This document shows positions 23,635 through 32,000 of a stretch of DNA of 64,000 bases, piece after piece; the stretch's first letter is position 1, and every line of letters begins with the position of its first letter. The stretch is taken from NCBI RefSeq assembly GCF_041270065.1, contig NZ_CP065958.1, positions 6,510,001-6,574,000 of the forward strand. The letters run 5' to 3'. Source of the DNA: Streptomyces fradiae. Lineage in GTDB: Bacteria; Actinomycetota; Actinomycetes; Streptomycetales; Streptomycetaceae. The notes beneath the pieces are model-generated. The model saw nothing but the letters and a program-made list of their open reading frames with translations, did not search any database and was not told the DNA's origin. Both the position numbers and the translations under genes were made by a program.

Positions 23635-25089
23635 TCAGGCCGCCGGGGCCGGGTAGGTCGGGTACTCGACGCCCGAGACGTGCTGGACGACCCGGATCAC
23701 CTGGCAGGAGTAGCCGAACTCGTTGTCGTACCACAGGTACAGGATCGCGTTGTCGCCGTCGACCTTGGTCGCGCCGGCGTCGACGATGGACGAGTGGCGG
23801 GAGCCGACGAAGTCCATCGAGACGGCGTCGGGGGCCGTGGTGAAGTCGATCTGGCGCTTCAGCGGCGAGTGCAGCGAGACGTCGCGCAGGTACTCGAGGA
23901 CCTCGTCGCGGGTGGTCTCGCGGCCCAGGCGCAGGCTCAGGATCGCGATCGAGACGTCCGGGACCGGGACGCGGATCGAGCTGCCGGTGATCGGGGCCTT
24001 GAGGTCCGGCAGCGCCTTGGCGACGGCGGAGGCGGCACCGGTCTCCGTGATGACCATGTTCAGCGGCGCGGAACGGCCACGGCGGTCGGCCTTGTGGTAG
24101 TTGTCCAGGAGGTTCTGGTCGTTCGTGAACGAGTGGACGGTCTCCACGTGACCGCGCAGCACCCCGTACTCGTCGTCCATGGCCTTGAGCGGCGGGACGA
24201 TCGCGTTGGTGGTGCAGGAGGCGCAGGACAGGACGCGCTCGTCCGGCTTGATCGTGTCGTGGTTGACACCGTGCACGATGTTCGGGACGTCGCCCTTGCC
24301 GGGAGCGGTGAGGACGACCTTGTCGATGCCCGGACGCAGGTGCTTCGACAGGCCCTCGCGGTCGCGCCACTTGCCGGTGTTGTCGATCAGGATGGCGTTC
24401 TCGATGCCGTACGCCGTGTAGTCGACCTCGGACGGGTCGTTGGCGTAGATCACCTTGATCGTGTTGCCGTTGGCGACGATCGCGCCGTTGGCCTCGTCGA
24501 CCGTGATGGTGCCCTGGAACTGGCCGTGGATGGAGTCGCGGCGCAGCAGCGAGGCCCGCTTCACGAGGTCCTGGTCGCCGCCGCCGCGCACGACGATGGC
24601 GCGCAGCCGGAGGCCGTTGCCGGAGCCGGCCTTCTCGATGAGCAGGCGGGCGACGAGCCGGCCGATGCGGCCGAAGCCGTACAGGACGACGTCACGGCCC
24701 TCGCCGCGCTCGATCTTGTTGGCCCCGGTGGCGCCGGCGACGGCCTGGGCGGTGAACTCGGCCACCGAGAGGCCCTTGTCGTCCGCCTTGTACTCGGCGG
24801 CCAGCATGCCGATGTCGATCTGGGAGGGACCCAGGTCGAGGGTGGTGAGCGCCTGCAGGAACGGCATGGTCTCGGTGACCGACAGCTCCTCGCCGTCGAT
24901 CTGGCGGGCGAATCGGTGGGTCTTGAGAATGCTCACCACCGACTTGTTCACCAGGGAGCGGCTGTGAAGGAGGACGGTGACGTCCTGCTCCCGGTGCAGC
25001 TTCCCGATGATCGGGATCATGGACTCCGCGATCTCCTCGCGGTTCTTCCAGTTTGTGAACGAGTCCTCGTTGACAGTCACAGAAAGCAT
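23635..25089 (-). CDS. Glyceraldehyde-3-phosphate dehydrogenase, long (N-terminally extended) type
   Basis: This 484-residue protein is about 150 residues longer than standard GAPDH. Residues 1-125 form an extra helical domain (MLSVTVNEDSFTNWKNREEI). The NAD fold begins VVLYGFGRIGRLVARLLIEK, the catalytic site is SCASCTTNAIVPPLKAMDDE, and phosphate-site residues lie in HSFTNDQNLLDNYHKADRRG. The C-terminal part (TGSSIRVPVPDVSIAILSL, WYDNEFGYSCQ) is complete. This long class coexists with the normal Gap in several actinomycetes and proteobacteria and may serve gluconeogenesis. It is monocistronic with a terminator. Confidence 0.93.
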   Translation of the reverse strand: MLSVTVNEDSFTNWKNREEIAESMIPIIGKLHREQDVTVLLHSRSLVNKSVVSILKTHRFARQIDGEELSVTETMPFLQALTTLDLGPSQIDIGMLAAEYKADDKGLSVAEFTAQAVAGATGANKIERGEGRDVVLYGFGRIGRLVARLLIEKAGSGNGLRLRAIVVRGGGDQDLVKRASLLRRDSIHGQFQGTITVDEANGAIVANGNTIKVIYANDPSEVDYTAYGIENAILIDNTGKWRDREGLSKHLRPGIDKVVLTAPGKGDVPNIVHGVNHDTIKPDERVLSCASCTTNAIVPPLKAMDDEYGVLRGHVETVHSFTNDQNLLDNYHKADRRGRSAPLNMVITETGAASAVAKALPDLKAPITGSSIRVPVPDVSIAILSLRLGRETTRDEVLEYLRDVSLHSPLKRQIDFTTAPDAVSMDFVGSRHSSIVDAGATKVDGDNAILYLWYDNEFGYSCQVIRVVQHVSGVEYPTYPAPAA

Positions 25090-25278
25090 CTCTCGATCGA
25101 GCTAGGCAGTGCTCAAATGCTATCCCGTCGTCTCCGATGTGCGGCAGGGGGGTCCTGTGTGGTCCTGGACACGGGGGTGTGGGGTGGGGGTTTCCGGCGG
25201 TAACATCGCGGGACGTCGAATCTGACACCCCGTCACTTCGGGGTCCATCCCTCTCGCCGACCGCCCGGAGGCCTTGTG

Positions 25279-25974
25279 ATGCGTCGTCGCTCAGCCACCG
25301 CTCTCCTCACGCTGCTTACGGCCCTGGCCGCGCTGCTCGCCGGACCCGGCGCGGGCCCGGCGAGCGCCGCCACCGCCGCCCATCGGCCGGTCGTCCTGGT
25401 CCACGGCTACAACGCCGACCCGGGCGTCTGGGGCAGCCTCGACGCGCGGCTCCGGGCCGCCGGGTACGCCGACGGCGAGATCTTCCGCTGGGGCTACGAC
25501 ACCCACCAGTCCGTCAACGAGGTGCTCGCCGGCCGCTTCGCCGCGTACGTCGACGAGGTGCGCCGCACCACCGGCGCCGACCGCGTCGACATCGTCGCCC
25601 ACTCCTTCGGCAGCCTCCCCACCCGCTGGTACGTGAAGTACGCCGGCGGCACCGCCACCGTGGCCCACTGGATCTCCCTGGCCGGCCCCAACCACGGCAC
25701 CGGCGTCGCCTGGGCCTGCGCCCTCTGGGACCAGGCCTGCCGCGACATGACCCCGGGCAGCTGGGTCCAGAACCACCTCGCCGAGGGCGACGAGACACCG
25801 GGCCCGGTCGCGTACACGACCTTCTGGTCGAACTGTGACGAGGTCATCGACCCGGACGACAGCGTGCGCCTGACCGGAGCGACCAACACCCCGGCGGGCT
25901 GCCTGGACCACAACGCGCTGCTGGGGGACGAGGCGGTGGGGCGCGGGGTGGTCGCCGCGCTGGGGGCGGCCTGA
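25279..25974 (+). CDS. Secreted lipase/esterase (class 2 lipase-like alpha/beta hydrolase)
   Basis: This 231-residue protein has a Sec signal peptide (MMRRRSATALLTLLTALAAL, cleavage near ASAATA). The mature enzyme shows VVLVHGYNADPGVW (oxyanion region), the nucleophile elbow IVAHSFGSLPTRWY (AHSFG), an Asp in the SNCDEVIDPDDSV segment and a late His in CLDHNALL. It resembles short Streptomyces lipases that release fatty acids outside the cell. GGAGG at 25267-25271 suits ATG 25279; GTG 25276 is too close. It is divergent from GAPDH and convergent with the decarboxylase. Confidence 0.85.
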   Translation: MRRRSATALLTLLTALAALLAGPGAGPASAATAAHRPVVLVHGYNADPGVWGSLDARLRAAGYADGEIFRWGYDTHQSVNEVLAGRFAAYVDEVRRTTGADRVDIVAHSFGSLPTRWYVKYAGGTATVAHWISLAGPNHGTGVAWACALWDQACRDMTPGSWVQNHLAEGDETPGPVAYTTFWSNCDEVIDPDDSVRLTGATNTPAGCLDHNALLGDEAVGRGVVAALGAA

Positions 25975-25996
25975 GGGGGCGGGGCGCCGCCCCCTC
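25973..25996. terminator. Bidirectional terminator between lipase and decarboxylase
   Basis: GAGGGGGCGG (25973-25982) pairs perfectly with CCGCCCCCTC (25987-25996) around GGCG. It fills the whole 23-bp gap between the convergent genes and overlaps the last bases of the lipase stop codon. Confidence 0.75.
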
Positions 25997-25997
25997 C

Positions 25998-27323
25998 TCA
26001 GAGGCCCACGTCCCGCGCCCGCAGGTCGTCCAGGGTCTCGCGGCGGACGAGGAGGCGGCTCGTGCCCGCCGATACGGCGACGAGCGGGGGGCGGCCGATG
26101 AGGTTGTAGGAGGAGGCCATGGACAGGTGGTAGGCGCCGGCGGCCGGGAGGGCGAGGAGGTCGCCGGGGCGGAGGTCGGCGGGGAGGGGGACGTGGGCGG
26201 CGAGGATGTCGCCGGCCTCGCAGTGGCGGCCGACCACGGTCACCGGCCGCGGGGGCGCCGTCGAGGGGCGGGCGATCAGGCGCGGGGCGTAGCGCACGCC
26301 GTAGAGCGCGGGGCGCGGGTTGTCGCTCATGCCGCCGTCGACCGCGACGAACACCCGCTCCGGGGTGGTCTTCACGGCCAGCACCCGGTAGACGGCGACG
26401 CCCGCAGGCCCGACGACCGCGCGGCCCGGCTCGACGAGGAGCCGGGGCACCGGGAGGCCGGCGCTCGCGCAGCTCACGGCCAGTTCGGTGTGGACGCGCC
26501 GGGCGAGCGCGGGGAGGTCGAGGGCCGGGTCGCCCGGGCGGTAGGCGATGCCGTGGCCGCCGCCGAGGTCGAGCTCGGGCAGGACCACGCCGTGCGCGTC
26601 GCGGGTGCGGGCCATCAGCCCGACGAGCCGCCGCACCGCGACCAGGTACGGCTTGACCTCCGTGATCTGCGAGCCCAGGTGGCAGTGGAGCCCGGTCAGT
26701 TCGAGGCGCGGCTGGTCGAGGATGCGGGCGATCGCGTGCTGGGCGTGCCCGTCGCGCAGTGACAGGCCGAACTTCTGGTCGTCCGAGCCCGTGCGGATCT
26801 TGGCGTGGCCGCCCGCGCCGATGCCGGGGGTGACCCGCAGCAGCACCTTCTGGCGCGCGTGCGGACCGACCGCCGCCGCGATCCGGGCGATCTCCGCCGG
26901 GTTGTCGATGACGATCCGGCCGACGCCGAGCCGCAGCGCGGCCCGCAGGTCCTCCGGAGACTTGGCGTTGCCGTGCAGCAGGATCCGCTCGGCCGGGAAC
27001 CCCGTGGTCACGGCGAGCTCCAGCTCTCCCGCCGAGCACACGTCGAGCCCCAGGCCCTCCTCCTCGACCCAGTGGGCCAGCGCCCGGCACAGGAACGCCT
27101 TGGCGGCGTAGTGGACCTCGGCCTCCGGGAACGCGTCGCGGTAGGCGCGGCAGCGGCCCCGTACCTCGTCCTCGTCCAGGACGTACAGCGGTGTGCCGTG
27201 GCGCTCGGCCAGCTCGTCGAGGGCGACGCCGCCGACGAGCAGCCGCCCGTCCGGGTGGGCCACCGCCGAGGCGGGCCACACCGACAGATCGGAGGCGGCG
27301 GGGGCGAGGGGTGCGACGGTCAT
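25998..27323 (-). CDS. PLP-dependent diaminopimelate decarboxylase-like enzyme (LysA family)
   Basis: This 441-residue fold-III PLP decarboxylase reads from ATG 27323. YAAKAFLCRALAHWVEEEGL holds the PLP Lys, followed by LDVCSAGELELA, HCHLGSQI, LDLGGGHGIAYRP (phosphate-binding glycines), LVEPGRAVVGPAG and AVDGGMSDNPRP. The usual CESGD substrate loop reads HCEAGDIL, with Ala for Ser. LysA converts meso-diaminopimelate to lysine, but actinomycetes usually have lysA beside argS/hom, so this may be a paralogue with another amino-acid substrate. It is co-oriented, 10 bp downstream of the SAV_915-like gene. Confidence 0.88.
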   Translation of the reverse strand: MTVAPLAPAASDLSVWPASAVAHPDGRLLVGGVALDELAERHGTPLYVLDEDEVRGRCRAYRDAFPEAEVHYAAKAFLCRALAHWVEEEGLGLDVCSAGELELAVTTGFPAERILLHGNAKSPEDLRAALRLGVGRIVIDNPAEIARIAAAVGPHARQKVLLRVTPGIGAGGHAKIRTGSDDQKFGLSLRDGHAQHAIARILDQPRLELTGLHCHLGSQITEVKPYLVAVRRLVGLMARTRDAHGVVLPELDLGGGHGIAYRPGDPALDLPALARRVHTELAVSCASAGLPVPRLLVEPGRAVVGPAGVAVYRVLAVKTTPERVFVAVDGGMSDNPRPALYGVRYAPRLIARPSTAPPRPVTVVGRHCEAGDILAAHVPLPADLRPGDLLALPAAGAYHLSMASSYNLIGRPPLVAVSAGTSRLLVRRETLDDLRARDVGL

Positions 27324-27333
27324 CCCGACCCCC

Positions 27334-27726
27334 TCAGCGGGCCGGCACCGGCCGCGGCCGGCGCGCGGACGGCGGGACCGGGGAGAGTCCGGCGGACGGC
27401 CCACCGGTTGGCGGGGCCGCCGTGAGCGCCGGGTCGACGGTCAGCTCCGCGACACCCAGCGGCCGGACCAGGGCCCGCAGCGCGGGCTCGGCGAGCGCCG
27501 TCCAGGCCTGGTCGGGGCCGAGGACGGACCTGAGGCGCTCGGGCGTGGTGAACGCGACGGCGGTACGGGCGCCGAGCGGCGTACGGAAGAGGCGCGCCGC
27601 GCAGCCGTGGGCCGCCGGCCGGACGGGTACGCAGAGCCGGGCACGGCCCCCGCGTCGGCCCCCGCCTCGTCCGGCCGGCACCTGTTCGGCGGGCTCGGGA
27701 TCGTCTCCGTACAGGATGTCGCTCAT
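27334..27726 (-). CDS. SAV_915-family conserved hypothetical protein
   Basis: This 130-residue protein starts at ATG 27726 behind GGGGAGGAAC. The conserved centre, VPVRPAAHGCAARLFRTPLG followed by TAVAFTTPERLRSVLGPDQA, resembles the SAV_915 (SseB-like) family of small actinomycete proteins, which have no known function. Pro/Arg-rich, unconserved ends flank it. It is immediately upstream of the decarboxylase, so the two are likely co-transcribed. An upstream in-frame start near 27801 lacks a ribosome site. Confidence 0.65.
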   Translation of the reverse strand: MSDILYGDDPEPAEQVPAGRGGGRRGGRARLCVPVRPAAHGCAARLFRTPLGARTAVAFTTPERLRSVLGPDQAWTALAEPALRALVRPLGVAELTVDPALTAAPPTGGPSAGLSPVPPSARRPRPVPAR

Positions 27727-28097
27727 GGTGGTTCCTCCCCGGGAACGGGCGCCCCCGCGCCGTTCGCGCCGGGGCCGCGCCGTCGAAGCTATGCCCGGCA
27801 CCGGCCCCAGGGGCCCCGGGGGACCCGTCCCTGACGCGCCCCTGACGAGGTCTCTGCGCCCCCTGACGGGGACTTGACGCGTTCAATGGGCGAGGGCCCG
27901 TCCCGGGCCCTCGGGGGCACCCCCAGGACCCCCGGCTCCGCGCCGGGACCCCGAGTCGCACTCGGGCCCCGACTCCGCCCCCGGGCCCCCGGCCCCGCGC
28001 CCCGACTCCGCCCCCAGATCCCGCCAGATCCCGCCCCACCCCTCCGGATTCCGCAATCCCTTCGAAACCGCCCCGCCCGGCCTGGCAGGCTTGCGTC
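27727..28097. repeat. Divergent intergenic region with hairpin and short direct repeats
   Basis: This 370-bp gene-free stretch contains TGACG four times (27832, 27843, 27863, 27875) and a hairpin GAGGGCCCG/CGGGCCCTC (27892-27900, 27904-27912). A 16-bp direct repeat CCCCGACTCCGCCCCC occurs at 27967-27982 and 28000-28015, followed by a tandem AGATCCCGCC (28016-28025, 28026-28035). The right side is strongly C-biased. It separates divergent genes, so promoters for both must lie here, but none is obvious. Confidence 0.5.
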
Positions 28098-29177
28098 GTG
28101 ACGTACGTCGTGACCGTGGAAACCTGCATACCGGACGACGCCTCCGACCTCGACGCCCTCGGCAGGTTCGGCGCCGCCGTCCTCCTGGAGCGCGGCTTCG
28201 GCTCGGTGGCCGGCGCCGAAGGGCCGGACGGCGTGGAGGTGGACGTCCTCGATGTGACCGTGGACCCCCACCACCGGGGCGCCGAGCTGTCCGTGACCGC
28301 CCTCGCGCCCTCCCTGGAGGCCGCCGAGGACGCGGTCGGCGCCGTGGTCCAGGAGGTCCTGGACCACACCGAACTCCTCACCGGCTGGCTCGTCGTCAGC
28401 AGCGAGGTGCGGCTGCACACCGACCGCGCCCGGGAGAGCCTCGCCGCCGCCGACGGGCCCGACGCCCCGCCCAGCGACCCGGCCGCCCGCCGGGCCCGGC
28501 ACACGGCGCCGGGGCGCGGCCGGCCCGCCGGGGAGGGCGAGGGGGACGACGAGGACGGCGTCTGGTCCGAACTCGTCGAGGACGCCCCCGACCCCGAGAC
28601 CGAGATCCGCGCCATGGCCGCCCGGCTGCGCTCCTTCGAACCGGCCGTCTTCGGTGCGAGCCCCGACACCGCCGAACTCGCCGCCGGCGTCCTGGTGCAC
28701 GCCGCCGAGGTGTTCATCGACGAGCTGTACGACGACGTGCAGGCCCTCGCCGACGAGGACACCGACGTCGCCGGCTGCCAGGGCCACCTCTGGCACCTCG
28801 ACCGCCTCCCGGCCCGGCACGCCGCCCGCTACGACGAACCCTTCGCCCGCCGCTTCCTCGTCACCGCCGTCGCCCTCACCACCCGCTTCACCGACGGCGG
28901 CTTCCGCCGCCTCGGCTGCCTCGCCGAGGAGCTCGTCCTGCGCTTCCTCATCGAGCAGGCCCGGGCCGCCCTGGAGCTGTACGGCCTCGTCGGCGACGAC
29001 GTGCTCGCCGCCCTGGAGCGCTTCCGGGCCCACGTCCACGAGGGCGCGGAGGCCGAACCCCCGCTGCTCGGCTTCGGCACCTGGTTCACCCCGTTCGGCG
29101 ACGACCACTACGTGCACCCGTACGCCGCCGACTCCTTCGGCGACGAGGAACCCGCCGAACGGAGCGAGGGCGCGTAG
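28098..29177 (+). CDS. Conserved hypothetical protein with two domains
   Basis: This 359-residue protein starts at GTG 28098 (MTYVVTVETCIPDDASDLDA). Residues 1-115 form an alpha/beta domain with regular hydrophobic strands. A disordered, charged linker of about residues 120-165 (Arg/Pro then Glu/Asp-rich) follows. The C-terminal part, about 175-340, is helical with conserved-looking RFLVTAVALTTRFTDGGFRR and EELVLRFLIEQARAALELYG. There is no signal peptide. It lies 71 bp upstream of trpF on the same strand. No family was recognised. Confidence 0.7.
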   Translation: MTYVVTVETCIPDDASDLDALGRFGAAVLLERGFGSVAGAEGPDGVEVDVLDVTVDPHHRGAELSVTALAPSLEAAEDAVGAVVQEVLDHTELLTGWLVVSSEVRLHTDRARESLAAADGPDAPPSDPAARRARHTAPGRGRPAGEGEGDDEDGVWSELVEDAPDPETEIRAMAARLRSFEPAVFGASPDTAELAAGVLVHAAEVFIDELYDDVQALADEDTDVAGCQGHLWHLDRLPARHAARYDEPFARRFLVTAVALTTRFTDGGFRRLGCLAEELVLRFLIEQARAALELYGLVGDDVLAALERFRAHVHEGAEAEPPLLGFGTWFTPFGDDHYVHPYAADSFGDEEPAERSEGA

Positions 29178-29248
29178 GCGGGGGCGCGGGCCGCGGCGGT
29201 AGGCTCGGGCCTCGACGGGCGGGCCGGCGGAGAGCTGAGGAGACACAG

Positions 29249-29878
29249 GTGTTCGTGAAGGTGTGCGGGCTCGCCACGACGGCCGAGATCGACGTGGCCG
29301 CCGCGGCCGGGGCCGACGCGATCGGCCTGGTCGTCAGCGGGACCAGCGTCCGCGGTCTGACCCGCGACCGGGCCGCGGTCCTCGCCGCCCATGCCCGCGC
29401 CCACACCCCGGAGCACGTGCTCTCCGTGCTCGTCGTCAACGACACCCCCGCCGCCGAGGCGGCCGCGCTCGCCCGTGAGCTCGACGTCGACGCGCTCCAG
29501 CTGCACGGCCCGGCGTACGGCGAGGCGGAGTTCGCCGCGGCGGTCCGGGTCTTCCCCCGGCTGTGGCGCGCGACCTCCCTCAAGGAGCGGCCCGACACCC
29601 GGGTCGGCGCGTACGGCGAGGAGGTTCTGCTGCTCGACTCGCCCCGCGCCGGCTCCGGTTCGCGCTGGGACCTGTCCCTCCTCGACACCGCCCGCCCCGA
29701 GGGCTCCTGGCTGCTCGCCGGCGGCCTGGCACCCGACAACGTCGCCGAGGCCGTCGGCCGGGCCCGCCCCTGGGGCGTCGACGTCTCCAGCGGGGTCGAG
29801 TCCGCGCCCGGTGTGAAGGACCACGAGCTCATCCGCGAGTTCGTCACGGCTGCCAAGGCCGCAGCCGCCGCGGGCTGA
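29249..29878 (+). CDS. trpF: Phosphoribosylanthranilate isomerase
   Basis: This 209-residue beta/alpha-barrel starts at GTG 29249 with GAGGAG at 29237-29242. TrpF signatures include VKVCGLATTAEIDVAAAAGA (catalytic Cys in KxCG), GLVVSGTSVRGL in place of the FxSPR loop, ALQLHGPAYGEAEF, LLLDSPRAGSGSRWD (catalytic Asp), WLLAGGLAPDNVAEAV and GVDVSSGVESAPGVKD. It isomerises phosphoribosylanthranilate in tryptophan synthesis. Streptomyces normally use the dual HisA/TrpF enzyme PriA and often lack a separate trpF, so this gene is noteworthy. No other trp genes adjoin it. Confidence 0.85.
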   Translation: MFVKVCGLATTAEIDVAAAAGADAIGLVVSGTSVRGLTRDRAAVLAAHARAHTPEHVLSVLVVNDTPAAEAAALARELDVDALQLHGPAYGEAEFAAAVRVFPRLWRATSLKERPDTRVGAYGEEVLLLDSPRAGSGSRWDLSLLDTARPEGSWLLAGGLAPDNVAEAVGRARPWGVDVSSGVESAPGVKDHELIREFVTAAKAAAAAG

Positions 29879-29993
29879 CGCGGGCTGACGCGCGAGGGGC
29901 CGGCGCGCAGGGCCCGTTGTCAGTCCCTCCCACTAGCGTGCGGAACGCGGCCGGAGCCGCACCCGCAACCCGCACTCTCACCGGGAGAAGCTC

Positions 29994-30689
29994 GTGGACA
30001 TCCTGCTCGTCGCCGGTCTGTGGCTCGACGGATCGGCGTGGGACGACGTCGTGCCCGAACTCGCCGCGCTCGGCCACCGTCCCGTCCCCCTCACGCTCCC
30101 CGGACAGGGCGACGGCGCCGCCTCCGCCACGCTCGACGACCAGGTCGCGGCGGTCGTCGCCGCCGTGGACGCGGCGTCCGGCAGGCCCTTCGTGGTCGGC
30201 CACTCCGCCGCCACCACGCTGGCCTGGCTCGCCGCCGACGCGCGGCCCGAGAAGATCGCGGGCGTCGCCCTGGTCGGCGGCTTCCCCGCCCCCGACGGCC
30301 GGGAGTACGCCCCCTTCTTCCCGGTCGAGGACGGCGTCATGCGCTTCCCCGGCTGGGCGCCCTTCGAGGGCCCCGACGCCGCCGACCTGGACGAGGCCGC
30401 CCGCGAGCGCTTCGCCTCCGCCACCGTCCCCGTCCCCGGCCCGGTCGTCCAGGGCGTCGTACGGCTCACCGACCCGCGCCGCTTCGAGGTGCCGGTGACG
30501 CTGGTGTGCCCCGAGTTCAGCCCGGACGAGGCGCGGCAGTGGCTCGCCGCCGGCGAGAGCCCGGAACTGGCCGCCGCCAAGCACCTCTCGTACGTGGACA
30601 TCGACTCCGGCCACTGGCCGATGACCACCCGGCCCCGCGAGCTCGCCCGGATCCTGGCCGAGGCGGCGGAAGGAGTCCCTGGGGTGTGA
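29994..30689 (+). CDS. Alpha/beta hydrolase
   Basis: This 231-residue cytoplasmic alpha/beta hydrolase starts at GTG 29994 behind GGGAGAAG. It has ILLVAGLWLDGSAWDDVVPE at the N terminus, the nucleophile elbow VVGHSAATTLAWLAAD (GHSAA), and the C-terminal catalytic His in DIDSGHWPMTTRP. It is normal length for small esterase/hydrolase homologues of the salicylate-binding/EstC type. It stands alone, 115 bp after trpF and 75 bp before the oxidoreductase. Substrate unknown. Confidence 0.85.
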   Translation: MDILLVAGLWLDGSAWDDVVPELAALGHRPVPLTLPGQGDGAASATLDDQVAAVVAAVDAASGRPFVVGHSAATTLAWLAADARPEKIAGVALVGGFPAPDGREYAPFFPVEDGVMRFPGWAPFEGPDAADLDEAARERFASATVPVPGPVVQGVVRLTDPRRFEVPVTLVCPEFSPDEARQWLAAGESPELAAAKHLSYVDIDSGHWPMTTRPRELARILAEAAEGVPGV

Positions 30690-30764
30690 CCTGAGTCATA
30701 TTCGGTCACGGCGGTCGATGGCGCGGTGTCTTGCGGGCGAACACCTGGAACCCGAGGAGGCGCC

Positions 30765-32000
30765 ATGACCGAGAACCCGAACAGCGTGCGGACGACGACG
30801 TCCGTGCTCGTGATCGGCGGCGGATACGCCGGCGTGATGGCGGCGAACCGGCTGACCAGCCGCCCCGGCGTCACCGTGACGCTGATCAACCCGCGCCCGG
30901 ACTTCGTCCACCGGGTCCGCCTCCACCAGCTGGTCGGCGGATCCGACGACGCCGTCGTCGCCTACGAGGACGTCCTGGCCGCCGGCGTCCGGCTGGTCAC
31001 CGACACCGTGACCCGGATCGACCCGGCCGGGCGCGGCGTGACCCTGGCGGCCGGCGACCCGCTCGCCTACGACTACCTGGTCTACGCCGTGGGCAGCGGC
31101 ACCGCCGACCCGGGCGTGCCGGGGGCGGCCGAGTTCGCGCGCCCGATCTCCACCCTGGAGGAGGCGCGGCGGCTGCGCACCGCCCTCGACGCCGAGCCCG
31201 TGACGGCCCCCGTGACAGTCGTCGGCGCCGGTCCCACCGGCCTGGAGACCGCCGCCGAGCTGGCGGAGGCCGGCCGCCCGGTCACCCTGGTCTGCGGCGG
31301 CGTACTCGGCCCCTACCTGCACCCGCGGGCCCGGCGTTCCGTCGCCAAGCACCTCGCCCGGCTCGGTGTGACGGTCGTCGAGGGGACGGACGCGAAGGTG
31401 ACGGCCGTGACCCGGGACGCCGTACGGCTCGCCGACGGCCGCGAGCTGCCGAGCCGGGTCACCGTCTGGACCGCCGGGTTCGCCGTCCCCGACCTCGCCG
31501 TCCGCAGTGGCCTGACCACCGACGCCCTGGGCCGGCTGCTCACGGACGAGACGCTGACGAGCGTCGACGACCCGCGGATCGTCGCGGCCGGCGACTCGGC
31601 GGCGCCGTCCGGTCTGCCGCTGCGGATGAGCTGCCAGTCCGCGCTGCCGCAGGGCGCCCGGGCCGCCGACACCGTGCTCAGCCGGCTCGCGGGCGAGCGG
31701 CCGGGGGAGCTCCACCAGTCGTACTACGCCCAGTGCGTCAGCCTGGGCCGGGCCGCCGGGGTCTTCCAGCTCGCCGACCGGGCCGACGTCGCGATCGGGT
31801 TCCACGTCGACGGCCGGCTCGGCGCCCGCTTCAAGGAGATCGCCTGCACCTCCATCCACCAGCAGCTGGTCGGAGAGGCCCGCAAGCCCGGCTCCTACCG
31901 CCTCCACCACCTGCCGGGCGGCGCCGCCAAGCGCCGGCAGCTCCTGCGCGCCGCCCGCGCCGACCGAGCCGACCAGGATCAGGCGTCGGCCGCCCGCTGA
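30765..32000 (+). CDS. NAD(P)/FAD-dependent oxidoreductase (NDH-2 / AIF-like)
   Basis: This 411-residue flavoprotein starts at ATG 30765 with GAGGAGG upstream. Two dinucleotide folds are visible: VLVIGGGYAGVMAANRLTSR for FAD near residue 15, and VTVVGAGPTGLETAAELAEA for NAD(P)H near residue 150. The second FAD-contact motif is RIVAAGDSAAPSGLPLRM. The pattern NPRPDFVHRVRLHQLVGG matches NADH dehydrogenase type 2 and ferroptosis-suppressor-like proteins that reduce quinones. Its last 22 bp overlap the convergent gene at 31979. Confidence 0.88.
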   Translation: MTENPNSVRTTTSVLVIGGGYAGVMAANRLTSRPGVTVTLINPRPDFVHRVRLHQLVGGSDDAVVAYEDVLAAGVRLVTDTVTRIDPAGRGVTLAAGDPLAYDYLVYAVGSGTADPGVPGAAEFARPISTLEEARRLRTALDAEPVTAPVTVVGAGPTGLETAAELAEAGRPVTLVCGGVLGPYLHPRARRSVAKHLARLGVTVVEGTDAKVTAVTRDAVRLADGRELPSRVTVWTAGFAVPDLAVRSGLTTDALGRLLTDETLTSVDDPRIVAAGDSAAPSGLPLRMSCQSALPQGARAADTVLSRLAGERPGELHQSYYAQCVSLGRAAGVFQLADRADVAIGFHVDGRLGARFKEIACTSIHQQLVGEARKPGSYRLHHLPGGAAKRRQLLRAARADRADQDQASAAR

